Assembly (NCBI GenBank): GCA_024637305.1
Contig: JAGXFI010000037.1
Location: 1 to 33,730, forward strand
Source: Sulfitobacter sp.
GTDB taxonomy: Bacteria > Pseudomonadota > Alphaproteobacteria > Rhodobacterales > Rhodobacteraceae
Reading direction: 5' to 3'
Length of the DNA stretch: 33,730 nucleotides
Shown here piece after piece: positions 18,105-25,667 of the stretch; position 1 is the stretch's first letter, and every line of letters begins with the position of its first letter. The notes beneath the pieces were generated by a model, which had not been told where the DNA came from, did no database searches, and worked only from the letters and a program-made list of their open reading frames with translations. The translations under genes were made by a program, and so were the position numbers.

Positions 18105-18148
18105 CTAGGCACCTCTTGATTGATTGCGCCCTGCAGAGGGCGGAGTGT

Positions 18149-19012
18149 TCAGGCGTCGGTATCCGGCCCCGCAGAATACACCACAGGATCGTCCGGCGGG
18201 TAACCGACACGGGCTTTCAGATCATAACGACACCCCTCGCCCAGGACGTCAAGCCGCAGCCCCAAAAGGCTGAGAGCCTGTCCCGGTTTGGCGTCCCACA
18301 TGGAGGAATGGGTCATCTCGCTGGCATCTACGATGGTAACCGTACCGCTCCCGATGACTTCGAGCATATCGTCAGGCCCGATAAATGCCGCCGTGTCTTC
18401 GTCGATCCCCAGACCAAGAAGAAACGGATTGAACGACGACGCGGTCAACAACCGCCCGAGCCGATTTCGCTGCGTAAAGTGCTGGTCGATGATCACGGCA
18501 TTGGTCAGCCCGATCCCGGGTGCAAGCGTCACCGTACCCTCAGCCGGAGATTCGTTGCCCTGCCCGCCCGCGACCATGTGTTCCGACATTATCGAGGCAC
18601 CCGCCGACGTCCCCGCGACCGGTACGCCCTCGGCATTGCGCCGCCTGATCTTCGTCACGACTAGCGTTCCGCCCAAAATGGCCGACAGCCGCAGTTGATT
18701 GCCACCGGTCATGAAAATGCCGGTGGCATTGTCCAGCTTTTCGGAAAATTCGGGGTTGTTACAATCCGAACGGCGCGAAATCGGAAGAAACTCGACCTTT
18801 CCAGCGCCCAGACTGGAAAAGATACGGTTATAATCCGGCCCTGTTTCTTCCAGCATCGATGCCGTTGGAATCACGACGATATCTGCATCCGCACCGCCCG
18901 AAAGCTCAACGAACCTGCGGTGAATCTGCATTTCCTTCACCCGATCTTCGCCCCCACCGATCGGTATGATAAATCCGCGTGCGCTTTCGTCGGCCACTGG
19001 TGCTGGGCACAT
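18149..19012 (-). CDS. cphB: Cyanophycinase
   Basis: A serine-type exopeptidase of the S51-related family that releases beta-Asp-Arg dipeptides from cyanophycin. The 287-residue protein has FIIPIGGGEDR near the N-terminus, VVIPTAS, IFMTGGNQLRLS, and the nucleophile elbow GTSAGASIMS with the catalytic Ser. It also has LIDQHF-type (VIIDQHFTQRNRLGRLL) and GLGIDEDTAAF motifs typical of the family. No signal peptide is seen, so it is the intracellular type. The ATG at 19012 is the best start (GAAG and AAAGGA upstream). It is the first gene of the minus-strand cyanophycin operon, so the degrading enzyme would be made together with the synthetase. No isoaspartyl dipeptidase gene, which would finish degradation, is visible in the window. 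Confidence 0.95.
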   Translation of the reverse strand: MCPAPVADESARGFIIPIGGGEDRVKEMQIHRRFVELSGGADADIVVIPTASMLEETGPDYNRIFSSLGAGKVEFLPISRRSDCNNPEFSEKLDNATGIFMTGGNQLRLSAILGGTLVVTKIRRRNAEGVPVAGTSAGASIMSEHMVAGGQGNESPAEGTVTLAPGIGLTNAVIIDQHFTQRNRLGRLLTASSFNPFLLGLGIDEDTAAFIGPDDMLEVIGSGTVTIVDASEMTHSSMWDAKPGQALSLLGLRLDVLGEGCRYDLKARVGYPPDDPVVYSAGPDTDA

Positions 19013-19322
19013 ATTACTTCGATATCCTTTGGCTTCCGTCGTCAGGTCACTCCAAAAGACCCGCTCAGATCCATCGTATGGCGATGGCGCGACGAAAATG
19101 CCACGCCAAAATTGCCTTAGAGTCGATCAATCAAGGAGGTTTATCAAGCTTATTTGCGTACGGCTTCAATCTCGCGCCGAAAACTGCGTCCGCACCGGCA
19201 AAACGTGAAGGCAGCAGGAACTTGCACGCGACGGGCGGGTTTAGACAAACAAGACAGACACCGATCTGCATCAGTCCTGCGCCTGCCGGACTCCGATAGC
19301 GTCTCGGACGGGAGGTTTAATC

Positions 19323-19342
19323 ACGTCGATTCGAATCGACGT
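19323..19342. promoter_or_regulatory. Perfect 20-bp palindrome upstream of the PHB-depolymerase-type esterase
   Basis: ACGTCGATTCGAATCGACGT is fully self-complementary and lies 18 bp before the proposed esterase start at 19361. It has no loop, so it is more like a dimeric-regulator operator than a hairpin terminator; the A-rich run after it on the plus strand is not a U-tract. It lies in the 348-bp region between cphB and the esterase, which otherwise holds an isolated perfect Shine-Dalgarno-like AAGGAGG at 19133-19139 and the presumed cphB promoter on the other strand. Confidence 0.4.
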
Positions 19343-19360
19343 AAAAAGAAAGCGACTCTG

Positions 19361-20506
19361 ATGACACAAATGCTCACGGCCAACATGCAGCGCATGAACA
19401 GGTTTATGCGCTCTGCCGCGCCCTCCAAGGCAACCCGGTCCTTCCAGAAAGCAATTACTGGACACATGATCGACACGGCCTTCGCCCCCATGACGGCTTT
19501 CACGCCTAAACCGGCCAAGCGGCGCAAGGCTGCGGAAGCGAAAACGGATCGAAAACTTGGCACGGTGATAAAGCAACTGAACGCGGCGAAATCCGCCAAG
19601 CCGGCGGCAATTCCCCGGGCAACGGGCAGCCTAGGGTCGCCCCGCATTCCGTTTGGCGCGCAGGATCTTGCCCGAAAGCATCGCAGCGCGGCAGGTGCAC
19701 GCAGCTACAGGCTTTATCTCCCTGCCAGTCATCCAGCACGGCCCAAGGGGCTGATCCTCATGCTGCACGGGTGCGATCAGACCGCGGACGACTTTGCGCT
19801 TGGTACTCATATGAACGCGTTGGCGGAAAAGCACGGCCTAGCCGTGGCCTATCCGACGCAGTCCGGCCGCCACAACAGGGCGTCGTGCTGGAACTGGTTC
19901 AAGCCAACCAATCAGGTGCGGGGCATGGGCGAGCCTGCCATTCTGGCCTCGCTGACGCGAAAACTGATGAGAGAATTCGGCATCCAACGTGACAATGTCT
20001 TTGTGGCGGGGCTGTCGGCCGGAGGCTCGATGGCGGCGATACTCGCAGATGTTTATCCGGATGTCTTTTCTGCAGCGGGTATCCATTCCGGGCTGGCCCG
20101 CGGGTCGGCCCAGAACGTGTTGTCGGCGATGTCCGCCATGCGCAAGGGCGGCGATTCAGCAGGCACAACCCCTGCTGTCGCAACACTGTCTAAACCCGTG
20201 CGCCGCATTGTTTTTCAGGGTGATAACGACGGAACGGTCCACCCGTCCAATGCGTCGACGATCGTCGCCGCGGCGATGGGGGGTGACGCGACGCCCCTGA
20301 CAACAACCAAGAGGTCCGTGCGCGGACGTGGCTATGCCAGAAGCAACTTTGCCGGACCAGACGGCGCGGTTCAGTTGGAGTTGTGGATGCTCGAAGGGGC
20401 GGGTCATGCGTGGTCCGGCGGCTGTGCGGCAGGATCTTATTCTGACAGCAGAGGGCCTGATGCTTCGGCACAGATGGTCCGGTTCTTTCTGACGCAGGCT
20501 TCCTGA
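19361..20506 (+). CDS. PHB depolymerase family esterase
   Basis: A 381-residue alpha/beta-hydrolase of the LpqC/poly(3-hydroxybutyrate) depolymerase type (esterase_phd). The first 90 residues are a basic, poorly conserved leader starting MTQMLTANMQRMNRFMRS, common in proteobacterial members. The catalytic domain has YRLYLPASH, the oxyanion loop LMLHGCDQ (133-140), SCWNWF, the nucleophile VAGLSAGGSMA (Ser219), FQGDNDGTVHPSN (acid near Asp290) and GAGHAWSGG (His349). No signal peptide is evident, so it may act on intracellular PHB or other esters. The frame is open back to a TTG at 19154 that has AAGGAGG 14 nt upstream; the ATG at 19361 is preferred because homologues begin with this leader. 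It is divergent from cphB and preceded by a 20-bp palindrome. Confidence 0.88.
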   Translation: MTQMLTANMQRMNRFMRSAAPSKATRSFQKAITGHMIDTAFAPMTAFTPKPAKRRKAAEAKTDRKLGTVIKQLNAAKSAKPAAIPRATGSLGSPRIPFGAQDLARKHRSAAGARSYRLYLPASHPARPKGLILMLHGCDQTADDFALGTHMNALAEKHGLAVAYPTQSGRHNRASCWNWFKPTNQVRGMGEPAILASLTRKLMREFGIQRDNVFVAGLSAGGSMAAILADVYPDVFSAAGIHSGLARGSAQNVLSAMSAMRKGGDSAGTTPAVATLSKPVRRIVFQGDNDGTVHPSNASTIVAAAMGGDATPLTTTKRSVRGRGYARSNFAGPDGAVQLELWMLEGAGHAWSGGCAAGSYSDSRGPDASAQMVRFFLTQAS

Positions 20507-20826
20507 CGCGCATTCCTTCGTGATATTGGATTGCCGCAAGTCGTCTTTCCCGCGCGGATCCTTGGGGCAGAGGCTGTGCATTGACTTACCCGAGACCGCT
20601 GCCACGCATCGCGCAAAAACCATGTCCGATGGTCCGTTCGGACCTCCTTGCGATCCTCCCGACCGCGGGCAATGCGGCAGGGTAATCGGGCGCAAAAAAT
20701 GCTGCACGCTAACGTAGATCAGCGCCCCTCGCTCCACCCTGAGGTAGCATGAATGGATGGCCAGTCGATCCCCAGAATGCACAGTCGGCCAACCTCCTCA
20801 TTCAACAAGCTGAAAGGACAGAATAC
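20507..20826. other. Intergenic region without a recognisable gene
   Basis: These 320 bp between the esterase and the small 117-residue gene contain only short frames without coding character. A TTGACT at 20583 could be a -35 element, but no good -10 follows at 17 nt. No terminator or RNA gene was found. Confidence 0.5.
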
Positions 20827-21180
20827 ATGGACGTGAGAACTTGCGTGCCCGGTGCCACCCTCAAGATGCAGTCGGTCAAGGCATCGTTGGACGCTGCGCC
20901 TGTGGGACCCGTCAAGGCTGCCGCCCTGAAGCATTACCAGGCGGCTGAGGTTGCTCATCTGGCGAAGGAGGAAGCAGTCTGCAACAATGAGCTCGACATC
21001 GCAAAGCACATGATTTTGCAACTGGCAAATCGCGAAAAGAAGCCGCGGCGCAAAGGTTTGCCGAATGCTCCGGTCACGTCAAAAGCGGCCCGGTCTGGTC
21101 AAGATACCCAGTATCGAATCCCGCCAATTCCGCAAGGCCGTCGAAATCGTCAAAAGTCACCCGCCCACTTTGAAAGGTGA
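20827..21180 (+). CDS. Hypothetical small protein (117 aa)
   Basis: Starts MDVRTCVPGATLKMQSV at 20827 with AAAGGA about 9 nt upstream. Residues 1-70 read like a compact helical protein (PVGPVKAAALKHYQAAEVAHLAKEEAVCNNELDIAKH). From memory, this resembles small conserved alphaproteobacterial proteins with a CPAGPTL...ALKHYQAAE...NKELD pattern. The remaining 45 residues are basic and proline-rich and run antisense through the 3' end of the Crp gene (107-bp overlap), so the original stop may have been lost or the tail may be non-conserved. Function unknown. A start at 20749 is possible but has no ribosome-binding site. Confidence 0.55.
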   Translation: MDVRTCVPGATLKMQSVKASLDAAPVGPVKAAALKHYQAAEVAHLAKEEAVCNNELDIAKHMILQLANREKKPRRKGLPNAPVTSKAARSGQDTQYRIPPIPQGRRNRQKSPAHFER

Positions 21181-21805
21181 CGAGACCGCTGTCGCGCAGT
21201 TGGCGCAGGACGCGGTTGACATGCACCGCGCTCAGGCCAAGCGCGTCGGCGAGGTGATATTGGGTCAGCGGACATTCATACCCTGTCTTGTCGCCAATCC
21301 CCACAAGCGCGAGGCGCGCGCTGAGTTCCAGCAGGAAGTGCGCCATGCGTTCTTCGGCGGATCGGCGACCGATGTTGACCAGATGCTCGACCACCATGGC
21401 CTCGTCGCGCGACGCGGCCCAAAGAACCGCGACGGCCAGCCGTGGCGCGTCCGAAAAGGCGCGCAGGACGTCCGCTGCAAGAACCTCGGACGCCTCGATG
21501 CGGGTCACTGCCTCGATGTTGTGATCCGCCGTGCGAAACAGGATGCTGCGCAGCCCGAGAAAATCGCCGGGGATCTGGAAATCGACGATCTGCCGATCAC
21601 CATCAGGCAGAACCTTGAAAGAACAGGCCCACCCCTTGGACAAGATGAAGGCCGATGATTTCGTCTGGCCCTCATGGATGAATTCATGCTTGGACTGAAA
21701 TTCGCGCCGGCGGCTGTGGAATCTTGCGAGGATCTCCAGTTCCACGTCGGACAGGGAAACGAAAGCACCAAGCTTGCGGGTCAGCGGGCTTGTTTGAATC
21801 TGCAT
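21074..21805 (-). CDS. Crp/Fnr family transcriptional regulator
   Basis: A 243-residue regulator with an N-terminal cyclic-nucleotide-binding-like beta-barrel (about 15-130; FIHEGQTKSSAFILSKGWACSF, IVDFQIPGDFLG) and a C-terminal winged helix-turn-helix (about 175-215; LTQYHLADALGLSAVHVNRVLRQL). The N-terminal Cys cluster of Fnr is absent, so it is not an oxygen-sensing FeS type. The cAMP-contact Arg pattern of Crp is also not clear, so the effector is unknown. The recognition helix sequence AVHVNRVLR is the variant common in alphaproteobacterial Crp-like proteins often found near light or stress genes. The ATG at 21805 begins MQIQTSPLTRKL. Its 3' end overlaps the convergent small gene. Confidence 0.92.
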   Translation of the reverse strand: MQIQTSPLTRKLGAFVSLSDVELEILARFHSRRREFQSKHEFIHEGQTKSSAFILSKGWACSFKVLPDGDRQIVDFQIPGDFLGLRSILFRTADHNIEAVTRIEASEVLAADVLRAFSDAPRLAVAVLWAASRDEAMVVEHLVNIGRRSAEERMAHFLLELSARLALVGIGDKTGYECPLTQYHLADALGLSAVHVNRVLRQLRDSGLVTFQSGRVTFDDFDGLAELAGFDTGYLDQTGPLLT

Positions 21806-21981
21806 TCAGGTTTCCATCAGGGAATTGCGACGGCTGGTCAAGCAAGGTGAATGAACGGGCAAATCGCGTCCAATGCTGCTTTGGATCAGCATCCTGCAAC
21901 AGATTTTGGCTAAGATCATGCTATGTTCCATTGATTTGGATACCGGATCAACCGACATTCACCCTGAAAGCGAGGCAGATA

Positions 21982-22215
21982 ATGCACATTGCTGACGACG
22001 TTGCCGGCACCGCCGCCCTGGCCATCCTCGAATCGCTTCTTCTCGCGCTCAACGACCACAATATCCTGCCCGAAAAGGAAATCATCGGAATTCTCGAAGA
22101 CGCTTCCGCCGCGCATGCGGAAAGTCCGTCCGGCAACAAGGATGCATTGCATTCCGCCGTCTCGAAACTGATCAATAACATAATTGCGGGCGGAAATTCG
22201 GTGCGTCGACCCTGA
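21982..22215 (+). CDS. Hypothetical small protein (77 aa)
   Basis: Starts MHIADDVAGTAALAILESLL at 21982 behind GCGAGG (8 nt). The 77-residue product is probably all-helical, with a leucine-rich N-terminal half and NKDALHSAVSKLINNI in the second half. I do not recognise a named family, though similar short proteins occur next to two-component genes in alphaproteobacteria. It is divergent from the Crp gene (176 bp) and convergent with the response regulator (105 bp). The frame is open upstream to 21724 inside crp, which is not credible as coding. Confidence 0.68.
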   Translation: MHIADDVAGTAALAILESLLLALNDHNILPEKEIIGILEDASAAHAESPSGNKDALHSAVSKLINNIIAGGNSVRRP

Positions 22216-22228
22216 CCGCAACTTCGTC

Positions 22229-22243
22229 CGGCAACCGTTGCCG
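22229..22243. terminator. Possible bidirectional hairpin CGGCAA-CCG-TTGCCG
   Basis: A perfect 6-bp stem with a 3-nt loop, 13 bp after the stop of the 77-residue gene and in the gap between two convergent genes. It has no U-tract, so termination is uncertain. Confidence 0.3.
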
Positions 22244-22320
22244 AAATCCGGTTGGACCGGGAACGCACCAGCGTCAGGGCTAGGCCGTTTTTCGCGGTGG
22301 AATTTTTCAAGCCTCATTTC

Positions 22321-22707
22321 TTACGCGCCGTTGATGGCGCGGCCAAGTGCCTGGATCAGGTGATCTTCGGGAATTGGTTTGCCGACATTCTCCACGTCAA
22401 CCAGGACTTCGTTGTCGGGGAAATCAAATGACCCGTTGGCGGAAACGATCACGAACGGGATGCGCATGAATTGGAGCCGCCGCGCTATTGGAATCACCGG
22501 CTGGCCACGAATATTGAGGTCGAGCGTCGCCACGTCGGGCCGCTCATCCTCCAGCAGACGCAGCGCATCCTTGATGGTGCCGACCGGCCCCAGTACGTGG
22601 TGGCCGTGGCTTTCCAGCATCTCTTCGATATCCAAGGCGATCAGAAACTCGTCTTCGACGACGAGAATCGAAAGACCGCCGGGCATCTGATCGGTTTCAT
22701 CGGGCAT
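22321..22707 (-). CDS. Single-domain response regulator
   Basis: A 128-residue protein with only a receiver domain. The acidic pocket is VVEDE (Glu18-Asp19-Glu20), the phospho-acceptor is Asp63 in VATLDLNIRG, the switch Ser is in FVIVSANG (Ser89), and Lys110 is in NVGKPIP. There is no output domain, so it signals by protein contact, as in phosphorelays or general stress pathways of alphaproteobacteria. A very strong GGAGG lies 5-9 nt before the ATG at 22707. It is 22 bp downstream of the HWE kinase gene on the same strand, which is almost certainly its partner. Confidence 0.93.
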   Translation of the reverse strand: MPDETDQMPGGLSILVVEDEFLIALDIEEMLESHGHHVLGPVGTIKDALRLLEDERPDVATLDLNIRGQPVIPIARRLQFMRIPFVIVSANGSFDFPDNEVLVDVENVGKPIPEDHLIQALGRAINGA

Positions 22708-22729
22708 CCGTCCTCCGGGACCGGTGCGA

Positions 22730-23719
22730 TCACATTGGAAAGCAGACCGTTACCAATAAACCTTCGGGCAGATAATTTTGTTCCACACGGCCTCCCAGTT
22801 CCCGTTCTGCAGCGAACCGGATCAGGCGGGTGCCGAAACCTGTTGTTTCCGGTAGTTTCACGTCAGGACAGTTGTTTTCTTCCCAGCGCATCTGGATCTC
22901 GGACGTATCCTCCTCGCCCGGAGAGACGATCCAGTCGATGCTGACCTGCCCGTCAGGCACCGAAAGCGCGCCGTATTTGACGGCATTCGTTGCCAGCTCA
23001 TGCAGGATCATGCCCAATGACATTGCCTGCTTTCTTGACAGGGATAAGGTCGGCGCGTCGGCCACCGATATGGTCTGCTCGCATCCGAGGAACGGCTCCA
23101 GAACGGTCCGCGCGATTTCCGACAGGTCTGCACAGGTGTCAGTCGAGGTGGTATTCATTGATCTGGAAACCGCTTCGAGCCGACCCAGAAGCACATCGCG
23201 GTATTCTTCCGCCGTACGCCCCTCAACCCTGGTTTGCCGCGCAACCGCGTGGGTCACCGTCAACAGGTTCTTGATGCGATGGTCGAGTTCGCCGATCAGG
23301 ATGTCCTTTTCATCCGCGCGCTGCCGCGCTTGCGTGGCGTCCACGATCGACACCAGCAGGATGCGGCTCCGGTTGTCGGGATGTTGCAGACGCTGGGCGC
23401 TGACCAGCATTGTGGCATCGCCCACATGTGGAAATTCCGTGGTGACTTCGTAGTCGAAGACCGACGCACTTTTCGGGATCACCCGCTTGAGGAGAAACGT
23501 CAGCTCCTCGATGTTCCACTGACCATCGCCGAGCTCATCAAAGGGCACACCGATCGTCGCGTCCCGGCTGGCATCAAAAGTCTGGTAAAAGGCCGGATTG
23601 GCGCTGATCACGCTCAGATCAGGATCGAGAAGCAGTATCGGATCCCGCAACGTGTCGACCACCCCTTGAGCCTGCACATGCGCGCTGCGCAACACCCTGT
23701 ACAATTCATCAAGATCCAC
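22730..23719 (-). CDS. PAS-domain HWE-family sensor histidine kinase
   Basis: A 329-residue cytoplasmic kinase without membrane segments. A PAS domain spans about 15-130 (VVDTLRDPILLLDPDLSVISANPAF). The HWE dimerisation/phospho-acceptor helix has GELDHRIKNLL with His147. The ATPase domain has HELATNAVKYGALS (Asn245), the family's Trp-x-Glu element in MRWEEN (Trp279-Glu280), and GFGTRLIRF. The start is GTG at 23719 with GGAG six nucleotides upstream. Lack of transmembrane parts means it senses an internal cue, possibly through a PAS ligand; no Cys of the LOV type is seen in the PAS core. It forms an operon with the receiver-only regulator 22 bp downstream. Confidence 0.93.
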   Translation of the reverse strand: MDLDELYRVLRSAHVQAQGVVDTLRDPILLLDPDLSVISANPAFYQTFDASRDATIGVPFDELGDGQWNIEELTFLLKRVIPKSASVFDYEVTTEFPHVGDATMLVSAQRLQHPDNRSRILLVSIVDATQARQRADEKDILIGELDHRIKNLLTVTHAVARQTRVEGRTAEEYRDVLLGRLEAVSRSMNTTSTDTCADLSEIARTVLEPFLGCEQTISVADAPTLSLSRKQAMSLGMILHELATNAVKYGALSVPDGQVSIDWIVSPGEEDTSEIQMRWEENNCPDVKLPETTGFGTRLIRFAAERELGGRVEQNYLPEGLLVTVCFPM

Positions 23720-24009
23720 AGAGATCTCCAGTTTCCGTTTACAGAATGTTTATGGCATATGGCCCGCAAAGAGAGCAAGTTTGCTTGAGGGATGACACTT
23801 GGCTTTGGCTCGCCGAAAAGGAGCTTAGAACCGATCCCAGTTTGATCCTGCGCAGCGGCGCAAGACCGGCTGCAAGGCTGTCGGGGGCGGCTTTGGGCCA
23901 TCTCCGTCCTGGACCGCCGAAGATCTTCGTCGACAAAACCCTCACGAGCGTTTTAAGACCCGTTTACGCGCAAGCCTCGGCGCGAGGAACTTCAAGAAAG
24001 AGACTTCTC
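23720..24009. other. Divergent intergenic region, no gene seen
   Basis: About 290 bp between the kinase and the TylF-like methyltransferase. A frame is open on the plus strand from 23746 but lacks a ribosome-binding site, family resemblance or normal composition. Both promoters should lie here; none is obvious. Confidence 0.45.
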
Positions 24010-24684
24010 ATGGAACCCCGTCGCCTTCTCAATGTCCTGCGAAAGTCGTTGCTGCCTTACAAGCTGAGCGTCTATCAACTTCTGCGAGAACGCGCGATCG
24101 CCCAATCTGCGGATTATGCTGCCGAGCATCTCAATCAGGCGATGATTTTCAAAGAGACTGAGCAGCTGTGGAACTACGCAGCTTCGTCGGCCAATCTGGA
24201 AGGCGGATCGATCCTTGAATTCGGCGTATTCAAGGGTTCTTCGATAAATCATTTCTCCAACATATTCAAAACCGAAACATTGCACGGATTTGACAGCTTT
24301 GTAGGCTTGGCAGAAGACTGGACCGGATATCATTTGCCGAAAGGCACTTTTGATCTGGCGGGCAAGTTGCCGAAGGTAAACAGCAACGTCATCCTCCATA
24401 AAGGCTGGTTCGAGGAAACCCTGCCAAAATTCCTGGAGGAGAACAGGTCCAAGATACGCCTGTGCCACATTGATTGTGATACGTATGAAAGCTCGCTCTA
24501 CGTTTTGAGAAATATAGCAGCCTCACTCGTCAAAGGCAGTGTCATTATTTTTGATGAATACTACGGATACCCAAATTGGAAATTCGGTGAATTTGCAGCA
24601 TGGCAGGAAGTCTGTTCAGAATTTGAGATCAAGTACAAATATATCGCATTCTCGGACATGCAGGTTGCAGTCGAAATCCTATGA
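24010..24684 (+). CDS. SAM-dependent methyltransferase, TylF/MycF-like
   Basis: A 224-residue class I methyltransferase. Motif I is ILEFGVFKGSSINHFSN (about 78-94), followed by LHGFDSFVGLAEDW, then CHIDCDTYESS with the metal-coordinating acidic residues of the macrocin-O-methyltransferase (TylF) family, and IIFDEYYGYPNW. Such enzymes methylate sugar hydroxyls or unknown small substrates. The ATG at 24010 (MEPRRLLNVLRKSLLPYK) has AAGAAAGAGA upstream. Codon use is clearly lower in GC than the neighbours (ATT, AAA and GAA-rich in the second half), which suggests horizontal gain. Stand-alone; the substrate is unknown. Confidence 0.85.
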   Translation: MEPRRLLNVLRKSLLPYKLSVYQLLRERAIAQSADYAAEHLNQAMIFKETEQLWNYAASSANLEGGSILEFGVFKGSSINHFSNIFKTETLHGFDSFVGLAEDWTGYHLPKGTFDLAGKLPKVNSNVILHKGWFEETLPKFLEENRSKIRLCHIDCDTYESSLYVLRNIAASLVKGSVIIFDEYYGYPNWKFGEFAAWQEVCSEFEIKYKYIAFSDMQVAVEIL

Positions 24685-24816
24685 TGCCTGAAGTGGTTTG
24701 CCCGACAACCGCCAGGCATTTGACGCGAACCATGGCGCATTAAGACGGGCCACCTGTATGCCCTTCGCGGAAAAGTGGTTTCGTGATATCTTAAGCCCAC
24801 ATCGCGGGGTTGGGGG

Positions 24817-25650
24817 ATGGACAAGACAATGACTGTACCCGAGGGTTTTGCCGCTCTGGAACGCCGGGGCTGGGCCGACGAAGGGACCGCAAAGGCCTAT
24901 TCGCATGTCTTCGCGCAAGCCTCGGAAATGGCTGTTCCCGCACTCGTTTCCGAATGCGGTTCAGGACCGGAAAAGGTGGCGCTGGATCTTTGCTGCGGAC
25001 ACGGCAACGTGACACAAGGATTGGTCAGGTCGGGCGCACGGGTCACGGGGCTCGATTTTTCTCCGGCGATGTTACGGATCGCGCGCGCGGCGGTGCCCGA
25101 GGCGGAATTTACGGAAGGCGATGCTATGGCGCTGCCTTTTGAGGATGCGTCCTTCGACGCCGTCACCATCGGTTTCGGCATGCCACATGTGCCTGACCCC
25201 CCCGCCGCCATGGCCGAGGCGCGTCGGGTTCTGAAGCCGGGCGGGAGGCTTGCATATTCCGTCTGGCAGGAGGCTGAGCATTCGGCGATGACCTATGTAT
25301 TTGCCGCCATCGCCGCCCATGGTGAGCCGGGGATTGCCCTACCCCCCGGCCCCGGCGCGACGGATTATGCCGATCCGGACCGCGCTTTCCCTGCCATGAA
25401 GGCGAGCGGTTTTGGCGATTTGAATCTGGTGACGGTCGACAGCCGCTGGCTTAGCGAATATCCGGCGGCACCGTTTGATTTCTTCCTCGAAGGGACGGTG
25501 CGCGGTGGTGCGCTTTTGCGTCCGCAACCCGAGGCACGCAAAGCAAAGATCCGTACTGCGGTGGAGGCCATGGTGATTGTGAACCACGGTGCCACCGGAC
25601 CCTGGGACATACCCATTCCTTCGGTCGTGATATCGGGCCGGGCCGAATGA
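24817..25650 (+). CDS. Class I SAM-dependent methyltransferase (UbiE/type 11-like)
   Basis: A 277-residue protein with the Rossmann motif I VALDLCCGHGNVTQGL (about 53-68), the acidic residue after beta-2 in VTGLDFSPAML, GDAMALPFEDASFDAVT (motif II) and LKPGGRLAYSVW (motif III). These are the features of ubiquinone/menaquinone-type and related small-molecule methyltransferases. The C-terminal part is unlike UbiE, so the substrate is unknown. Start 24817 (MDKTMTVPEGF) has a G-rich leader; ATG at 24829 is an alternative. The gene is normal high-GC sequence, unlike the methyltransferase just upstream, and is convergent with the LysR gene (17 bp). Confidence 0.88.
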   Translation: MDKTMTVPEGFAALERRGWADEGTAKAYSHVFAQASEMAVPALVSECGSGPEKVALDLCCGHGNVTQGLVRSGARVTGLDFSPAMLRIARAAVPEAEFTEGDAMALPFEDASFDAVTIGFGMPHVPDPPAAMAEARRVLKPGGRLAYSVWQEAEHSAMTYVFAAIAAHGEPGIALPPGPGATDYADPDRAFPAMKASGFGDLNLVTVDSRWLSEYPAAPFDFFLEGTVRGGALLRPQPEARKAKIRTAVEAMVIVNHGATGPWDIPIPSVVISGRAE

Positions 25651-25667
25651 CCTGACCCGATCGCAGG

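Noticed and set aside
19013..19153. FNR/Crp-type box (TTGAT-N4-ATCAA) near cphB
   Set aside because: TTGATTGATCGA and TTGATAAACC occur but neither gives proper dyad symmetry.
19133..19360. AAGGAGG Shine-Dalgarno and TTG at 19154 as an extended start for the esterase
   Set aside because: Spacing is 14 nt and the extra 69 residues are Arg-rich and non-conserved in appearance; ATG 19361 matches the family leader. It could still mark a leader peptide.
23746..24009. In-frame N-terminal extension of the TylF-like methyltransferase
   Set aside because: No ribosome-binding site, GC composition and sequence unlike the rest of the protein.
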